This document shows, piece after piece, positions 44,791 to 54,992 of a stretch of DNA of 64,000 bases; the stretch's first letter is position 1; every line of letters starts with the position of its first letter. Both the position numbers and the translations under genes were made by a program. Under the pieces are notes generated by a model, which did not search any database, was not told where the DNA came from, and saw only the letters and a list, made by a program, of their open reading frames with translations. Source of the DNA: an uncultured Gammaproteobacteria bacterium (GTDB taxonomy: Bacteria > Pseudomonadota > Gammaproteobacteria > JAADHQ01); the NCBI GenBank assembly GCA_947258655.1, contig CAMYJD010000002.1, positions 62,001 through 126,000 of the forward strand, read 5' to 3'.

Positions 44791-45249
44791 ATGAACGTCT
44801 CTACAATTATGTCAAAAGATATCAGTATGTGCGGCCCCGAATCTACCCTCGAGGATGCGGCCTTGCGTATGTGGGAAAGTGATTGCGGTTCCTTGCCCAT
44901 ATGCAATGACGCGGGTATGCCTGTCGGTATTGTGACCGATCGTGATATTACCATGGCTTCGATGTTGCAACACAGGGCGCTATGGGAAATCACGGCACAG
45001 GAAGTCTCTAATGGCAGAGCCGTTTTTACCTGCAGTCAGGACGATGATGTTACTACGGCGTTAAAGACCATGCTGGCACAAAAGGTGCGGCGCCTGCCAG
45101 TCATCAATAATGAAGGCCGTACTGTCGGCATGCTGTCAATCGATGATATTGTCGTCTTTGCACAACGCGGCAGCCGCGGTATGCATACACCTGAACTTTC
45201 GTTTGATGATGCAATGTCAACATTGAAGGCAGTATGTAAACATCATTAA
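44791..45249 (+). CDS. tandem CBS-domain protein
   Basis: 152 residues: two CBS units (MNVSTIMSKDISMCGPESTL...PVGIVTDRDI and NGRAVFTCSQDDDV...TVGMLSIDDIVVFA). Such pairs bind adenine nucleotides such as AMP, ATP or SAM. No attached enzyme domain. AGGGGA lies eight bases before the ATG. Function unknown. Confidence 0.88.
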   Translation: MNVSTIMSKDISMCGPESTLEDAALRMWESDCGSLPICNDAGMPVGIVTDRDITMASMLQHRALWEITAQEVSNGRAVFTCSQDDDVTTALKTMLAQKVRRLPVINNEGRTVGMLSIDDIVVFAQRGSRGMHTPELSFDDAMSTLKAVCKHH

Positions 45250-45283
45250 GCCGGCGGAGTAGTGGCCTTGACAGGCCGGGACG

Positions 45284-46264
45284 ATGCGCATCAATCCTGT
45301 TCTGACAGAGCGAACTTATGCACGCTGGATAGTGTATGCTCTACTCATTATCGTGGTGCTGGTCAATTTTGTTCGACTGGGTAATTCGGCCCGGCCATAT
45401 AATGGTTTCGATGTCAGCGATAGCCTGATACCGGTAGAACGTATAATGCATGGTGGTCCCGAACGGGATGGAATCCCCGCCATTGATGATCCACACTTTA
45501 TAAATAATAGCGATGCTGATTTCCTGCACGAGCAGGATCGCGTACTAGGCCTTGAATTGCATGGCATGCAACGTGCCTATCCTGTCAGGATTCTGAACTA
45601 CCACGAGATTGTCAATGATCTTGTCGGCGCACGTTCCGTTACGATTACCTGGTGTCCGTTGTGTGGCAGTGGCATGGCCTTTGTTGCAGATGTAGAGAAT
45701 CGTCGCATGCAATTTGGCGTTTCCGGTTTGTTATACAACAGTGACATGTTGCTGTACGACAGGAGTACATACTCACTGTGGTCACAGTTGATGCATCAGG
45801 CAATTAGTGGACCGCTCAAGGGAAAACGGCTAGCCATGCTGCCTTTACAACTCACTAGCTGGTCAGACTGGCAAACCCGGCATCCATCGGGCCAGGTGTT
45901 ATCGACGCAAACAGGTTTTAGGCGTGATTACTCACGCGATCCCTATCCTGGCTACGCACAGGGCGAATCATTGATCTTTGCAGTTGACAACATGAGTCGT
46001 GCCTATCATCCAAAAGAGCAGGTCATTGGTGTGGAAATCGATGGTCACTTCAAGGCCTATCCTTTTATAGAGCTTTCCCGGCATCAGGGTGAGTTGCTTG
46101 ATCATGTGGGTGGTAGCAATATACGTGTCATATTCGATCCACGACACAGAAGCGCCAGGGTGTTCAGGGTGGATGGCAGTGAAATAGCCGCAGTAATCAG
46201 TTACTGGTTTGCATGGTATGCGTTTCATCCCGATACGGATGTGTTTCGGGCTACGGGAAAGTAG
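45284..46264 (+). CDS. DUF3179 membrane-anchored protein
   Basis: 326 residues. An N-terminal membrane segment (IVYALLIIVVLVNFV) is followed by the DUF3179 domain: NYHEIVNDLVGARSVTITWCPLCGSGMAF near the start with a CPLCG knuckle, and DRSTYSLWSQL. The conserved CxxC may bind a metal or act in redox. Function unknown. It follows the CBS gene by 34 bases, in one likely operon. Confidence 0.85.
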   Translation: MRINPVLTERTYARWIVYALLIIVVLVNFVRLGNSARPYNGFDVSDSLIPVERIMHGGPERDGIPAIDDPHFINNSDADFLHEQDRVLGLELHGMQRAYPVRILNYHEIVNDLVGARSVTITWCPLCGSGMAFVADVENRRMQFGVSGLLYNSDMLLYDRSTYSLWSQLMHQAISGPLKGKRLAMLPLQLTSWSDWQTRHPSGQVLSTQTGFRRDYSRDPYPGYAQGESLIFAVDNMSRAYHPKEQVIGVEIDGHFKAYPFIELSRHQGELLDHVGGSNIRVIFDPRHRSARVFRVDGSEIAAVISYWFAWYAFHPDTDVFRATGK

Positions 46265-46311
46265 TGGCTAGTATGATTGTTGTCTGCCCGTTTCGCTTAT
46301 CAAGGATTTTC

Positions 46312-46341
46312 CTAGCTACTCACTACTCGCAACTAGCTACT
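46312..46341. repeat. short CTAGCTACT direct repeat
   Basis: CTAGCTACT occurs at 46312-46320 and 46333-46341 with CACTACT between, in the space between two convergent genes. AGTGGCTAGT at 46263-46272 is a related inverted form. Small tract of unknown role. Confidence 0.4.
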
Positions 46342-46342
46342 A

Positions 46343-46597
46343 TTATTTCCGCGTGCGCGATACATAGGGTGAAGTGTTTTTAAATGATCGTTCATTCAAG
46401 CCTTCTGTAATGGTCTCGGCGTGTTGGGTCACAGTCTTCAGGGAACCAGGCCTGAATCCCTCTATTTTTGATCTGCCTCGTGCGATAACGTAACGATGCC
46501 AGTCACCCGATGGCATACCATCAGGGGGATCGGTTTGCTCTACACTCTCTACGTGGTACTTGTGCTCAACCGCTTTATCTTTCAATGAATCACTCAT
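46343..46597 (-). CDS. small protein of unknown function
   Basis: 84 residues, hydrophilic and basic towards the end. PSGDWHRYVIARGRSKIEGFRPGS is its most distinctive segment. It lies three bases after the RhlE stop on the same strand, so cotranscription is likely. I recognise no domain. Confidence 0.65.
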   Translation of the reverse strand: MSDSLKDKAVEHKYHVESVEQTDPPDGMPSGDWHRYVIARGRSKIEGFRPGSLKTVTQHAETITEGLNERSFKNTSPYVSRTRK

Positions 46598-46600
46598 CGT

Positions 46601-47887
46601 TTATCGATTCCTTTGGTTGTTTTGCCCTGTATTGCGCTGGGACCGATGGCTCCGGTTAGTCTTTGCATGCATAGGTGGACGCCCGCCACTGCGCGGTTTT
46701 GTTGTATTCTTGCGGGCCCGCGCCTTCTGTATCGGTTCCGCCTTAATGGACGGATCAGGTTCATAACCGGGTATCATATCCCTGGGGATATCGCGCTTTA
46801 ACAGGCGTTCGATGTCTTTGAGGAGTTTGTGCTCATCGACACAAACCAGTGAACGCGCCTCTCCCTTATTTCCGGCGCGACCGGTGCGTCCAATACGATG
46901 TACATAATCTTCCGGGACATTGGGGAGTTCATAGTTGATGACGTGTGGTAATTGATCGATATCCAGTCCGCGCGCCGCAATATCGGTCGCAACCAGTACG
47001 CGAATTGTGTTTTGCTTGAAATTCGACAACGCACGTGTACGTGCACCCTGGCTCTTGTTGCCGTGGATGGCTGCCGCAGTGATGCCGTCCTTACTCAATT
47101 GTTCAGCCAGACGGTTGGCGCCATGCTTGGTGCGTGTAAAGACCAGTACCTGGTGCCAGTTTTCCGAGCCAATCATGAAGGACAACAATTCACGCTTACG
47201 CTTTTTATCGACAGGGTGAATAAGCTGACTGACGCGCTCCGATGCGCTATTTTGTCGTGCTACCTCAATCAATGCCGGTTTTGTTAGTAGTTTGTTGGCC
47301 AGTTGTTTTATGTCGTTAGAGAAAGTGGCAGAAAACAACAAATTTTGCCGCTGTTCAGGAAGCAGTGCCAGGATCTTACGGATGTCTCTGATGAATCCCA
47401 TATCAAGCATACGGTCTGCTTCATCCAGCACCAGGATCTGGATACTGGAAAGATCAATGGTTTTCTGACTGATATGGTCCAGCAGTCGTCCCGGTGTTGC
47501 TACCAGTATGTCAACACCATTACGGAGTTTTTGTATTTGTGGATTGATTTTCACGCCGCCAAACACAATGGCTGATTCCAATGGCAGATATCTGGAATAG
47601 GTTTTTACGCTCTCACCTACCTGGGCCGCGAGTTCACGGGTTGGTGTCAGGACCAGTGCGCGTATCTTACGACGACTTCCGTTTGTTTGCATCTGGCTCA
47701 GACGTTGCAACATGGGCAGGGTAAATCCAGCGGTCTTACCTGTGCCGGTTTGGGCGCCTGCAAGTATGTCACGTCCTTCCAGGATGACCGGAATCGACTG
47801 GGATTGTACAGGAGTAGGTTGCGAATAACCCTGATCATTGATCGCGCGCAGTAATTCGACCGACAGGCCGAGTGAATCGAATGACAT
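46601..47887 (-). CDS. rhlE: DEAD-box RNA helicase, RhlE type
   Basis: 428 residues from the ATG at 47887, with AAGGG upstream; an ATG six codons earlier has no ribosome site. Motifs: Q region [13 protein letters not shown], Walker [43 protein letters not shown] and [11 protein letters not shown] basic tail ([17 protein letters not shown]) follows. It unwinds RNA in ribosome assembly or decay. A cold-shock gene and an RRM gene lie 0.6-1.2 kb away, an RNA-at-low-temperature theme. Confidence 0.95.
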   Translation of the reverse strand: MSFDSLGLSVELLRAINDQGYSQPTPVQSQSIPVILEGRDILAGAQTGTGKTAGFTLPMLQRLSQMQTNGSRRKIRALVLTPTRELAAQVGESVKTYSRYLPLESAIVFGGVKINPQIQKLRNGVDILVATPGRLLDHISQKTIDLSSIQILVLDEADRMLDMGFIRDIRKILALLPEQRQNLLFSATFSNDIKQLANKLLTKPALIEVARQNSASERVSQLIHPVDKKRKRELLSFMIGSENWHQVLVFTRTKHGANRLAEQLSKDGITAAAIHGNKSQGARTRALSNFKQNTIRVLVATDIAARGLDIDQLPHVINYELPNVPEDYVHRIGRTGRAGNKGEARSLVCVDEHKLLKDIERLLKRDIPRDMIPGYEPDPSIKAEPIQKARARKNTTKPRSGGRPPMHAKTNRSHRSQRNTGQNNQRNR

Positions 47888-48476
47888 GTGATAATGGCCC
47901 TTCATGGGTTTGGGTTACCGCCTGCTCAAGCCATTACTCGAGACAGTCCAGGTGGGAACTGTTTTAATCGTTTTCGAGGCTTACCAAAAGAAGGAGTCCG
48001 CGAAGGGGGGGACACAGACTGGATAGTGTCAATTATGTGTTATCTACGAACAAGTATAACAGAAATAGTTGTGTATGGGCGATATTCACGCAGGTATCGG
48101 TTACATTTCGATCCTGGTCAGGATTGCAGGTATAGCTGTCTACGCCTTCCCTGTAGCTAGTAAGGTATATAGTGCCTGATAAGCGGTGTGAACAGGCGGA
48201 TATTGCAATGCCCTGTCAATAAAATCAATGCTTGTGAAGTTGGCGAATTTTAAACGGAAATATTATAGAAATAACCATTACGAGGCCTTGAAACGCATGT
48301 TCTTATGCCATATATTGAAAACTATGTAGTGTTTCAGGTGCAAAACCGGTTACAATACATCGCGCTACATTCTATCCTGGTTTTTATCGGTACTTTTCTT
48401 CAAGATAACTCCTGTTGATAACCTCGTAAGATTTGTAACACGTTCTTTTATATAAACTTTTGATGAGGTAATTATC
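47888..48476. other. divergent upstream region of rhlE and the cold-shock gene
   Basis: About 590 bases without a gene. The part nearest the cold-shock gene is probably its long leader, as is usual for csp mRNAs. No clear promoter pair could be assigned. Confidence 0.35.
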
Positions 48477-48677
48477 ATGGCGACAGGAACCGTTAAATGG
48501 TTTAACGAATCCAAGGGATTCGGTTTTATTTCACCTTCCGATGGCAGCAAGGACGTTTTTGTTCATTTTTCTGCTATTGCCAGCGAAGGCTTCCGCACCC
48601 TGGCCGAAGGTCAATCCGTCAGTTTCGATGTTGAGAATGGACCCAAGGGCCCGCAAGCGACGAACGTGCAGGTCTAA
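48477..48677 (+). CDS. CspA-family cold-shock protein
   Basis: 66 residues, one cold-shock domain: [17 protein letters not shown] (RNP1) and DVFVHFSAI (RNP2). Binds single-stranded RNA and melts secondary structure. GAGG lies nine bases before the ATG. A strong terminator follows at 48777-48813. Confidence 0.96.
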   Translation: MATGTVKWFNESKGFGFISPSDGSKDVFVHFSAIASEGFRTLAEGQSVSFDVENGPKGPQATNVQV

Positions 48678-48776
48678 ATCCCTGGACGGATCGGTGCATG
48701 ACAGACAATAATTTTCTTTGAATATTTCAGAAAAATTTATATCAAGATTGCACCTGAACGTCTGTTCGTTTTTTCG

Positions 48777-48813
48777 GATAAGCCCTGTGAGATATCACGG
48801 GGCTTATCTTTTT
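48777..48813 (+). terminator. Rho-independent terminator after the cold-shock gene
   Basis: A 14-base-pair stem (GATAAGCCCTGTGA / TCACGGGGCTTATC, one G-U pair) with a GATA tetraloop, followed by TTTTT at 48809-48813. It sits just upstream of the RRM gene, so that gene either has its own promoter or depends on readthrough. Confidence 0.88.
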
Positions 48814-48835
48814 ACTCTGAAAAGGAGGCTTGCGT

Positions 48836-49105
48836 GTGAAAAAACTTTTTGTTGGCAGTTTACCCCCGAGCACGACTGAAGAATCTCTGAGCGCGTTGCT
48901 TTCGCAGTACGGCACGGTACGCTCCATTAAACTGGTAAAGGACCTTTTTACTGGTAAATGCAAGGGATTCGCCTTTGTCGAAATGGAAGGCCATGAGGCC
49001 AGGGCTGCTATTGCGGGGCTGGATGGGAAATCATTCGAAGGTAATACCTTGAAGGTCAAATATGAAGAAGAGAAGGGCAAAGGCCAGAAAGGAAGGCGTC
49101 GCTAG
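48836..49105 (+). CDS. single-RRM RNA-binding protein
   Basis: 89 residues from a GTG with AGGAGG seven bases upstream; a TTG at 48830 is in frame but too close to it. RNP2 KLFVGSLP and RNP1 KGFAFVEM are intact; a basic tail (KGKGQKGRRR) follows. Bacterial RRM proteins of this size are often cold-induced RNA chaperones, which fits its place behind the cold-shock gene. Confidence 0.93.
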   Translation: MKKLFVGSLPPSTTEESLSALLSQYGTVRSIKLVKDLFTGKCKGFAFVEMEGHEARAAIAGLDGKSFEGNTLKVKYEEEKGKGQKGRRR

Positions 49106-49282
49106 TTAACCATCTGTTTATAATTATTTCCCGTAGTGTCATTAAGCTGAATCAGAATGTATTCTTTTACAAGCGGAACCTGCAGTGCGGACGCTCACGG
49201 CAAACAATCGCAGGCAGCTGATTCAACAATTTTTACAAAATATGCATTGATACATTCAAGACAAAGTCAGGCCCTCGTCCTA

Positions 49283-49771
49283 TTAGTGTGTTTCTTCTAG
49301 TGCGGATTGTATCCCTTCCTTGATCGATTTTATGACCAGTTCAGTCAATTCATGTGCAATTGACGCTGCCTTGCTGCCTTTCGCTATAGCATCGGGGCGT
49401 ACGAAATATATAGACGTCATGCCTTCGCGGTAAGTCAGTGTGATATGCAACGGGCACATTGCAGTCATATTAACAGCTTTATTACTGACCTGGTTGGCAT
49501 ACCATGCGTTGCAAAAAACCATCGACTTGAGCCGTTCCAGTTTATTGCGGTTATAGTCTTCACCCCAACGCTTGGCAAATGTGCTGAGATTGGCGCCGAT
49601 GTCCGGTTCGAATACGACGAATAAACGGTTGTTTTCCAGCGCCCGATAAATATGTTTGTATGTCTGCTCAAAGTCTGCTTTGACCGAGCTGCTGTATATA
49701 GTATTCGAAGATGCATGTGATCCGGATTGCATGGCGAAAAACAACAGGAGTACGCGGGCTAGTATTTTCAT
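49283..49771 (-). CDS. exported DUF302 protein
   Basis: 162 residues. A signal peptide (MKILARVLLLFFAMQSGSHA) precedes a DUF302 domain with FEQTYKHIYRALENNRLFVVFE and ALFNCNAWYA-like segment SMVFCNAWYANQ, then MCPLHITLTYREG. Function unknown; possibly ligand-binding in the periplasm. Isolated gene. Confidence 0.8.
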   Translation of the reverse strand: MKILARVLLLFFAMQSGSHASSNTIYSSSVKADFEQTYKHIYRALENNRLFVVFEPDIGANLSTFAKRWGEDYNRNKLERLKSMVFCNAWYANQVSNKAVNMTAMCPLHITLTYREGMTSIYFVRPDAIAKGSKAASIAHELTELVIKSIKEGIQSALEETH

Positions 49772-50148
49772 GTGGTTTTTTCTCCTTACTTGATTGCAAA
49801 AATCGGCAAACCTACACGGTGATCTTTATTTCTCTGGCATCGGCCATCGTATGGATGGCTTTCTCCTGCATTTGAATAATCGGTATGGGGATATATATAA
49901 TTTTTCCAGGTCCAAGTTCCAGAGGTTCCAGCAGTTATCCAGACACGCCACGAATATGTTGTAGTGTATCATCATGCCGTCTATGCGGAAGCCACGTATG
50001 GACTTTATAGGATTTGTGACTAAATCAAGCATACGGGGTCTCTGCGTTATTGTTCTTCTTTTTTTTTATAACTCAATTAATATATCGGCACAAGCACGTA
50101 TATTTTTTGTTCTACGTGTGTATGCATATAGAGGTTATTCTCAACTGT
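49772..50148. other. gene-free stretch
   Basis: Lies between the FIST gene end and the DUF302 start, both on the minus strand. No supportable gene; a TTTTTTTTT tract occurs at 50059-50067 (plus-strand T), which on the minus strand would be A. Confidence 0.35.
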
Positions 50149-51270
50149 CTACAAGAAGAGTGTCAGTACGCCGGTGTAGCCGTATAGACGTCCGTTGTAG
50201 ATTTCGCCATTGGCAAAAAAGCCGACCAGCGGGAAATCACCCAGATGTTGCTGGATCAGTTTCAATTCTTCTGAATTCTGGCCAAACTGGTATCGGCCAC
50301 GACCGAGGCAGGAGATATAGATTCCACCACGAATAATCTGCTCGCCAATGCGCCTGCTAAGACGCTGCAACATACGCTCCATATCTTCCAGCGCGGTGTT
50401 ACCATCACGGCGACAGAACATCAGCCGTTGCTGTTGGTCGACACTATCGCCAATGGCCAGCATGCCGCGATCGGGATCAATACCGACCAGTTGTCGGACC
50501 AGGTAGTCACCCGTGTCAGACCCGGCTATGGGCAGGGCAGTAAATATGTAGCCGCCGATTCTAGCGAGGTCTTTCGCCAATACTTCGCCGATGTCTTCTT
50601 TCAAGACCTCGACGGCAGTTTGCTGATCGAGCGACATGACCACGTTTCGTTCTGCCCGCGTTATCTCGTGTACCGGGCCGATCGGTGAGCAACCCTGGGT
50701 ATGATCAGTGGCAATATGGACATGCTCATTGAACAGTATTCCTGAGATACCGCCACTGACCAGCTCATCAGCGAATTGAGGATGTGTGCTATTGGAAGAG
50801 GTCAGTCCGCCGTTGATAAAACCAATGTCCTGTTGCTTGCGCAGGTCATCGATCCATGCAGGCGTCATCTGATTGACGGGATCGGCATGCAATAATGCAA
50901 AGCAGAAGTCCTGCTGTTGATACCAGTCTGTTATGTGCTGTGGCAGTTCTTCTATTTGACCATTATAGCTCGGCAATATGCGGTAACAGTCACTGGCAAT
51001 ATCACAGATCATCAGGCTAAGCGCTGGGCGGTCATAGATTTCCAGGCCACTGCTGCAGATGCCGAGGCCAACAGTGCCGACCCAGTGTATATCAGGGGCA
51101 TGTTGTCGCAAGCGGTCTAGTATAAGCTGCATGTCATTAGCGAGCAGGTCGGTTGCGTAAACGAAACCAAGGCTGGCTTGCGTGGGTATTGTGCCGATCT
51201 GTTCCAGGCATTGTTCGACCAGGGATGCCGCATCATTATCCTCGGCATTGGCGCACAGAAACTGTTGCAT
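50149..51270 (-). CDS. FIST N/C domain protein
   Basis: 373 residues. N-terminal FIST part (LGFVYATDLLANDMQLILDRL; HWVGTVGLGICSSGLEIYD) and C-terminal FIST_C (EQIIRGGIYISCLGRG and PLVGFFANGEIYNGRLYGYTG). The FIST domain is a predicted sensor of small ligands such as amino acids. It is often linked to histidine kinases or methyl-accepting proteins, none of which lie beside it here. Confidence 0.88.
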   Translation of the reverse strand: MQQFLCANAEDNDAASLVEQCLEQIGTIPTQASLGFVYATDLLANDMQLILDRLRQHAPDIHWVGTVGLGICSSGLEIYDRPALSLMICDIASDCYRILPSYNGQIEELPQHITDWYQQQDFCFALLHADPVNQMTPAWIDDLRKQQDIGFINGGLTSSNSTHPQFADELVSGGISGILFNEHVHIATDHTQGCSPIGPVHEITRAERNVVMSLDQQTAVEVLKEDIGEVLAKDLARIGGYIFTALPIAGSDTGDYLVRQLVGIDPDRGMLAIGDSVDQQQRLMFCRRDGNTALEDMERMLQRLSRRIGEQIIRGGIYISCLGRGRYQFGQNSEELKLIQQHLGDFPLVGFFANGEIYNGRLYGYTGVLTLFL

Positions 51271-51464
51271 ATAGTCACTCCTGCCTATCAGCTATGAGGT
51301 CTGTTATCAGTTTTTATCTTGCCAGCCAGGATTCGAAATGCCAAGCGAATTTCTGTTGTTATGGACGTGAGTCAGCAATATTATCCCAAACTTGCTTTTT
51401 ATAGTGGAATCAGTAACAGGGATGTTGTTTGTGATTTCCTGAAAAGATTATCAAAATCAGGTGT

Positions 51465-52607
51465 TCAGGTGAATACCCCAACGGGCGTATAAGAGAGACC
51501 TGGGAAGACTGTATTTATATCCGTGCCCCCGAGGCGTTGCATCAATAGTTCACCGAGCACGTTACGCAAGTCTGTGGTGATTTTCAGGTCCTCATTCATT
51601 TCCAGATCCTGGTCATGCAGTCCAGGCCATTGGGAAAAGACCTGGCCGCCATTGACATTGCCGCCTATGACATAGGCCAGCGAAGCGGTGCCATGATCGA
51701 CACCGAGGGATGCATTTTGTGCCACACGTCTTCCAAATTCCGTATGTACCATTATCGTGATATTTTGCATGCGATTGCCCATGTCGGTATGAAAGGCACT
51801 GAGCGAGTTGGCCAGTTCGCCGAGTGATTGCTGAATAAAGTTGGGGAGATTCTCATGGTGATCCCAACCATCTGAATCGATGCAGATTACCTCGACATCC
51901 AGTGCCGATTTGATCAGTTGTCCGGCCTGTTTTAATTTATTTCCCAGCGTACCCGTCGGGTACACGGCACCATTGTCGGGCATAATAGCGCCCGGATTCG
52001 CTGTGGCCAGTTCGTCGACAGCCGCTAAAGCAGTCTGGGCAGTGCCTGAAAATGGTATCGGACTCCGGTAAAGATTGGTGAGGATGTCCGGATAGCCGGA
52101 ATCGATAATGCCCTGATCAAATCCGAAAGATCCGATATCGTCAATCGCTATGGGTTCAGTTGCGCCTGTCAGCGTGACCGGCACATTACCACTGATTGAT
52201 ACGATGCGAAATGCCGTTGTTGCCGGCGCGGATGTTAATGCCAGATGCCGTCCCAGCCATCCGCTATTCGGGCCATTGTTGTTGGTAACGCCGCGCTCAA
52301 CCAGGCCCTGTGCACTGAAATGCGAACGAGATCCATGCGGTACGCCGGTTGCGTGTACCAGTGCGAGCTCACCTGCATCATAGATGGGTTTGAGAGGTTC
52401 AAGTGCCGGGTGAAAACCGTAAGAACCATCCAGATCGATAGCGCCATTGCTGGCGCCGGGTTGTGCGACCGCTATGCCGGGACGCTTGTTATAGTACTCC
52501 GCGTCGGTATACGGTACGACGGCATTCAGACCATCGGCTGCGCCGCGTTGGAAGATACATACCAGGATATCCTGGCCTGTGATATTTGTTGTGTTATGGC
52601 TTGCCAT
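51465..52607 (-). CDS. DUF1501 family protein
   Basis: 380 residues. Landmarks: LVCIFQRGAADGLNAVVPY at the N terminus (with a DGLN glycine/aspartate turn), SHFSAQGLVERG, and VMVHTEFGRRVAQNAS-like TIMVHTEFGRRVAQN, followed by DHGTASLAYVIGG. It resembles the alkaline-phosphatase/sulfatase fold. Usual members carry a Tat signal; this one does not. It follows the DUF1800 gene by 10 bases, its constant genomic partner. Confidence 0.85.
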   Translation of the reverse strand: MASHNTTNITGQDILVCIFQRGAADGLNAVVPYTDAEYYNKRPGIAVAQPGASNGAIDLDGSYGFHPALEPLKPIYDAGELALVHATGVPHGSRSHFSAQGLVERGVTNNNGPNSGWLGRHLALTSAPATTAFRIVSISGNVPVTLTGATEPIAIDDIGSFGFDQGIIDSGYPDILTNLYRSPIPFSGTAQTALAAVDELATANPGAIMPDNGAVYPTGTLGNKLKQAGQLIKSALDVEVICIDSDGWDHHENLPNFIQQSLGELANSLSAFHTDMGNRMQNITIMVHTEFGRRVAQNASLGVDHGTASLAYVIGGNVNGGQVFSQWPGLHDQDLEMNEDLKITTDLRNVLGELLMQRLGGTDINTVFPGLSYTPVGVFT

Positions 52608-52617
52608 GGATATATAC

Positions 52618-54204
52618 CTATCGAAGTTGAAAGTAGGCCGAGCTGTTCAGGACAGCCGCTATCAGCGGCGCCAACTGATCAATGGTCGCTGTTGCCAGAG
52701 GCGCGTCGTCTGCCTGCCCGGTTTCACCAGTTAACCATTGCAGCAGGTGGTCTCGATCTGCATCCGCTATGGTTCGCATCAGGATAGCTGCAGTCAATGC
52801 ATCAAGGATCGATGCCAGGGTGTTGGCACCATTGAGCATGCCGGCATAATCAATCTGAAATACATCGAGGCCGGGAATGATGCCGGCATAGCTCAGGAAT
52901 GACAGACGCCAGCGGTTTAACAGCCCGCCCGTGCTGCTCCAATATGATTGTATATCCGGATAGCCGTCGGGCGTTGGCCAGTTATACGGTAGCTGGCCGA
53001 GGATCGATTGTGCTGCCGCAAACAGGGCACCGTTATCGGTGGGGTAGGATGTATGTGGCGCCAGTGAGCGTATTGTCGCTGCCAGGTATTCGGATGGGCG
53101 AATGAGTTTCTGATCGGCGCTGTTCTGAAATTCATCGCTCGCAAACAATGCACGCAAGGTATCCCTGATTTCACCATTCGAATCTGTAAATGCCGTGGCG
53201 ACCGCATCGATGCTGGCCTGGGCAGGCTGGTCGCTGATAAAGCGCCGGCACAAGCGCGTGGCAATATACTGCGCCGTGGATGGGTGGCTCGCAAGGAGAT
53301 CCACAACCCGGATGGCGTCGGATTGTCCGCCACCTGCAGTAATCGTATTGCCGAGCACGGCTTTTTCCCCATCATCATGGACAACCGGGATATATACAAA
53401 TTCACCGAAATTTCCGCCAGGATCATTTGGAAAGCGGATTGACCAGCCGGTAAAACAGCGCGCAACCTCTTTTACATCGGTTTCAGTATAGCCACCATCG
53501 ACGCCGAGTGTATGCAGTTCCATTAATTCGCGCGCATAATTTTCATTGGGTGCTGCGGCCTGATTAAAAAAGTTATCCAGATAAAATAACATAGACGGGC
53601 TGCTGGCCGAGGCATGCAGCAGGTCGCGGAAATTACCTAACGCATGTGCGCGGATCACCTGCAGGTCATCTGCAGGTTTTAACGTCGGTCCGAGGCCATT
53701 GAGCAGATGGATGTTAAAATGATCACTCCAGAACTCGACCATGATCTCATATAATTGACGCTTGCTGAAAATTTGCCGATATTGCGTGGCAGCGATCATG
53801 TCCCGATAGATCGCAGAAATATTATCCGGAAAACCGCTGTACAACTGGGCAGGCGACTGAAAGGCCAATGGAAACAGGTTTTGTATGGTCGTGTATAAAT
53901 CACCATCGTCGATGTTCTGGTAGTCGAGCTGCTGCTCCAGGTAGGTATCGATGCCGATACTCTGGATTATCTCCAGTTCGTCATGGTGCACTCCAAAGCT
54001 GGTACGCTTTAATGCGCTATATTCGGCTGATGGGGCAGGGATTTGTGCAGTCGTTTGCGAGGAAGATCCGCCGCCACCGCCACAGCCGGGCAGACTGCCC
54101 GCCAGCGCGGAATAACCCAGCCCCCTGGCAAATAATTTCAGAAAATCACGGCGGCTATGCAGGCTGTTAAGCAGACCGATCAGTTCATTTTCATTCCTGT
54201 TCAT
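52618..54204 (-). CDS. DUF1800 lipoprotein-like protein with Tat signal
   Basis: 528 residues. SRRDFLKLFARGLGYSALAG is a twin-arginine signal and a lipobox-like SLPGC precedes a glycine/serine-rich linker (GGGGGSSS). DUF1800 follows with FWSDHFNIHLL, NENYARELMELHTLGVDGGY and EVARCFTGWSI. Function unknown; the pair with DUF1501 may act as a complex at the cell surface. Confidence 0.87.
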   Translation of the reverse strand: MNRNENELIGLLNSLHSRRDFLKLFARGLGYSALAGSLPGCGGGGGSSSQTTAQIPAPSAEYSALKRTSFGVHHDELEIIQSIGIDTYLEQQLDYQNIDDGDLYTTIQNLFPLAFQSPAQLYSGFPDNISAIYRDMIAATQYRQIFSKRQLYEIMVEFWSDHFNIHLLNGLGPTLKPADDLQVIRAHALGNFRDLLHASASSPSMLFYLDNFFNQAAAPNENYARELMELHTLGVDGGYTETDVKEVARCFTGWSIRFPNDPGGNFGEFVYIPVVHDDGEKAVLGNTITAGGGQSDAIRVVDLLASHPSTAQYIATRLCRRFISDQPAQASIDAVATAFTDSNGEIRDTLRALFASDEFQNSADQKLIRPSEYLAATIRSLAPHTSYPTDNGALFAAAQSILGQLPYNWPTPDGYPDIQSYWSSTGGLLNRWRLSFLSYAGIIPGLDVFQIDYAGMLNGANTLASILDALTAAILMRTIADADRDHLLQWLTGETGQADDAPLATATIDQLAPLIAAVLNSSAYFQLR

Positions 54205-54695
54205 TTATTGATTCCTGTCCTGGATATTTGAGGATTACTCTGGCCAAACACACAGATCTCTAATGGTATTGAATGCTTAGTGATAGAATGATGGAAAAAG
54301 TTTACTTGTCTGCATGCAGCTTAATCATATGATTTTATCGTTCTGGGAAACTGTGAAGCCGTTAATGAAAGTTGCGCTACCTGTTACGCGTCGTGATCAT
54401 ACTTGCCCTTGCAGTTAGCTATATATTACTTGATATTAATATTGTAAATTATTGTATTATTTGCTAAATATATTTTATCATGCAAGCTTACTCAGGAGGC
54501 AGTCGCGCATAAATCAAAAAAGATAAATGTGGATGATGCAGTTTCGGCACTTGTCGATATGTTCCCGACAATGGAAAGACATAATGGCCTTGCAGCCAGT
54601 AGCTGTTAGCATGACAGGCATTGCTATACCATATTATTACAAGCACGTTGACCGTGATTGGGCACATAGCATACGACAGAAATCATGAGATAACG
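54205..54695. other. gene-free stretch
   Basis: AT-rich around 54420-54480. Upstream region of the DUF1800/DUF1501 operon (minus) and of the small gene at 54696 (plus). No promoter or repeat could be assigned with confidence. Confidence 0.35.
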
Positions 54696-54992
54696 ATGAT
54701 CATTGATGCGCCATTTACGCTAGGAGTCGTTGATAACGAGGACACGGGTACGCAGGAATTGCACCTGAGTTTTACTGAACAGATTCGTGCCGAGTCGCCA
54801 CAACATCGGGGTAAAATATTCACTCAATACGTGCCCAAGCTGCAGGACGATATCAATAACCTGGAAGAAGACAGTCCGGATAGAACGGGTATGATGACCA
54901 TGCAGCAGATCAGTACCGAGCTGTTGCCACATATCATCGCTGATGAGCTGCCCCTGCTCGATACGATTGTTATTGAAATAGCGCAGGATTAA
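54696..54992 (+). CDS. small acidic protein of unknown function
   Basis: 98 residues from ATG 54696; the frame opens upstream at 54621, but that part is not protein-like. Hydrophilic and acidic, with no signal. TMQQISTELLPHIIADELPLLDTIVIEI gives a hydrophobic helix-like end. No family recognised; the ribosome site is weak. Confidence 0.5.
   Translation: MIIDAPFTLGVVDNEDTGTQELHLSFTEQIRAESPQHRGKIFTQYVPKLQDDINNLEEDSPDRTGMMTMQQISTELLPHIIADELPLLDTIVIEIAQD

Noticed and set aside
50059-50067. T tract as a plus-strand terminator
   Set aside because: No stem precedes it and no plus-strand gene ends there.
52245-52787. 180-codon plus-strand frame across the DUF1501/DUF1800 junction
   Set aside because: Antisense to two well-supported genes; no domain seen.
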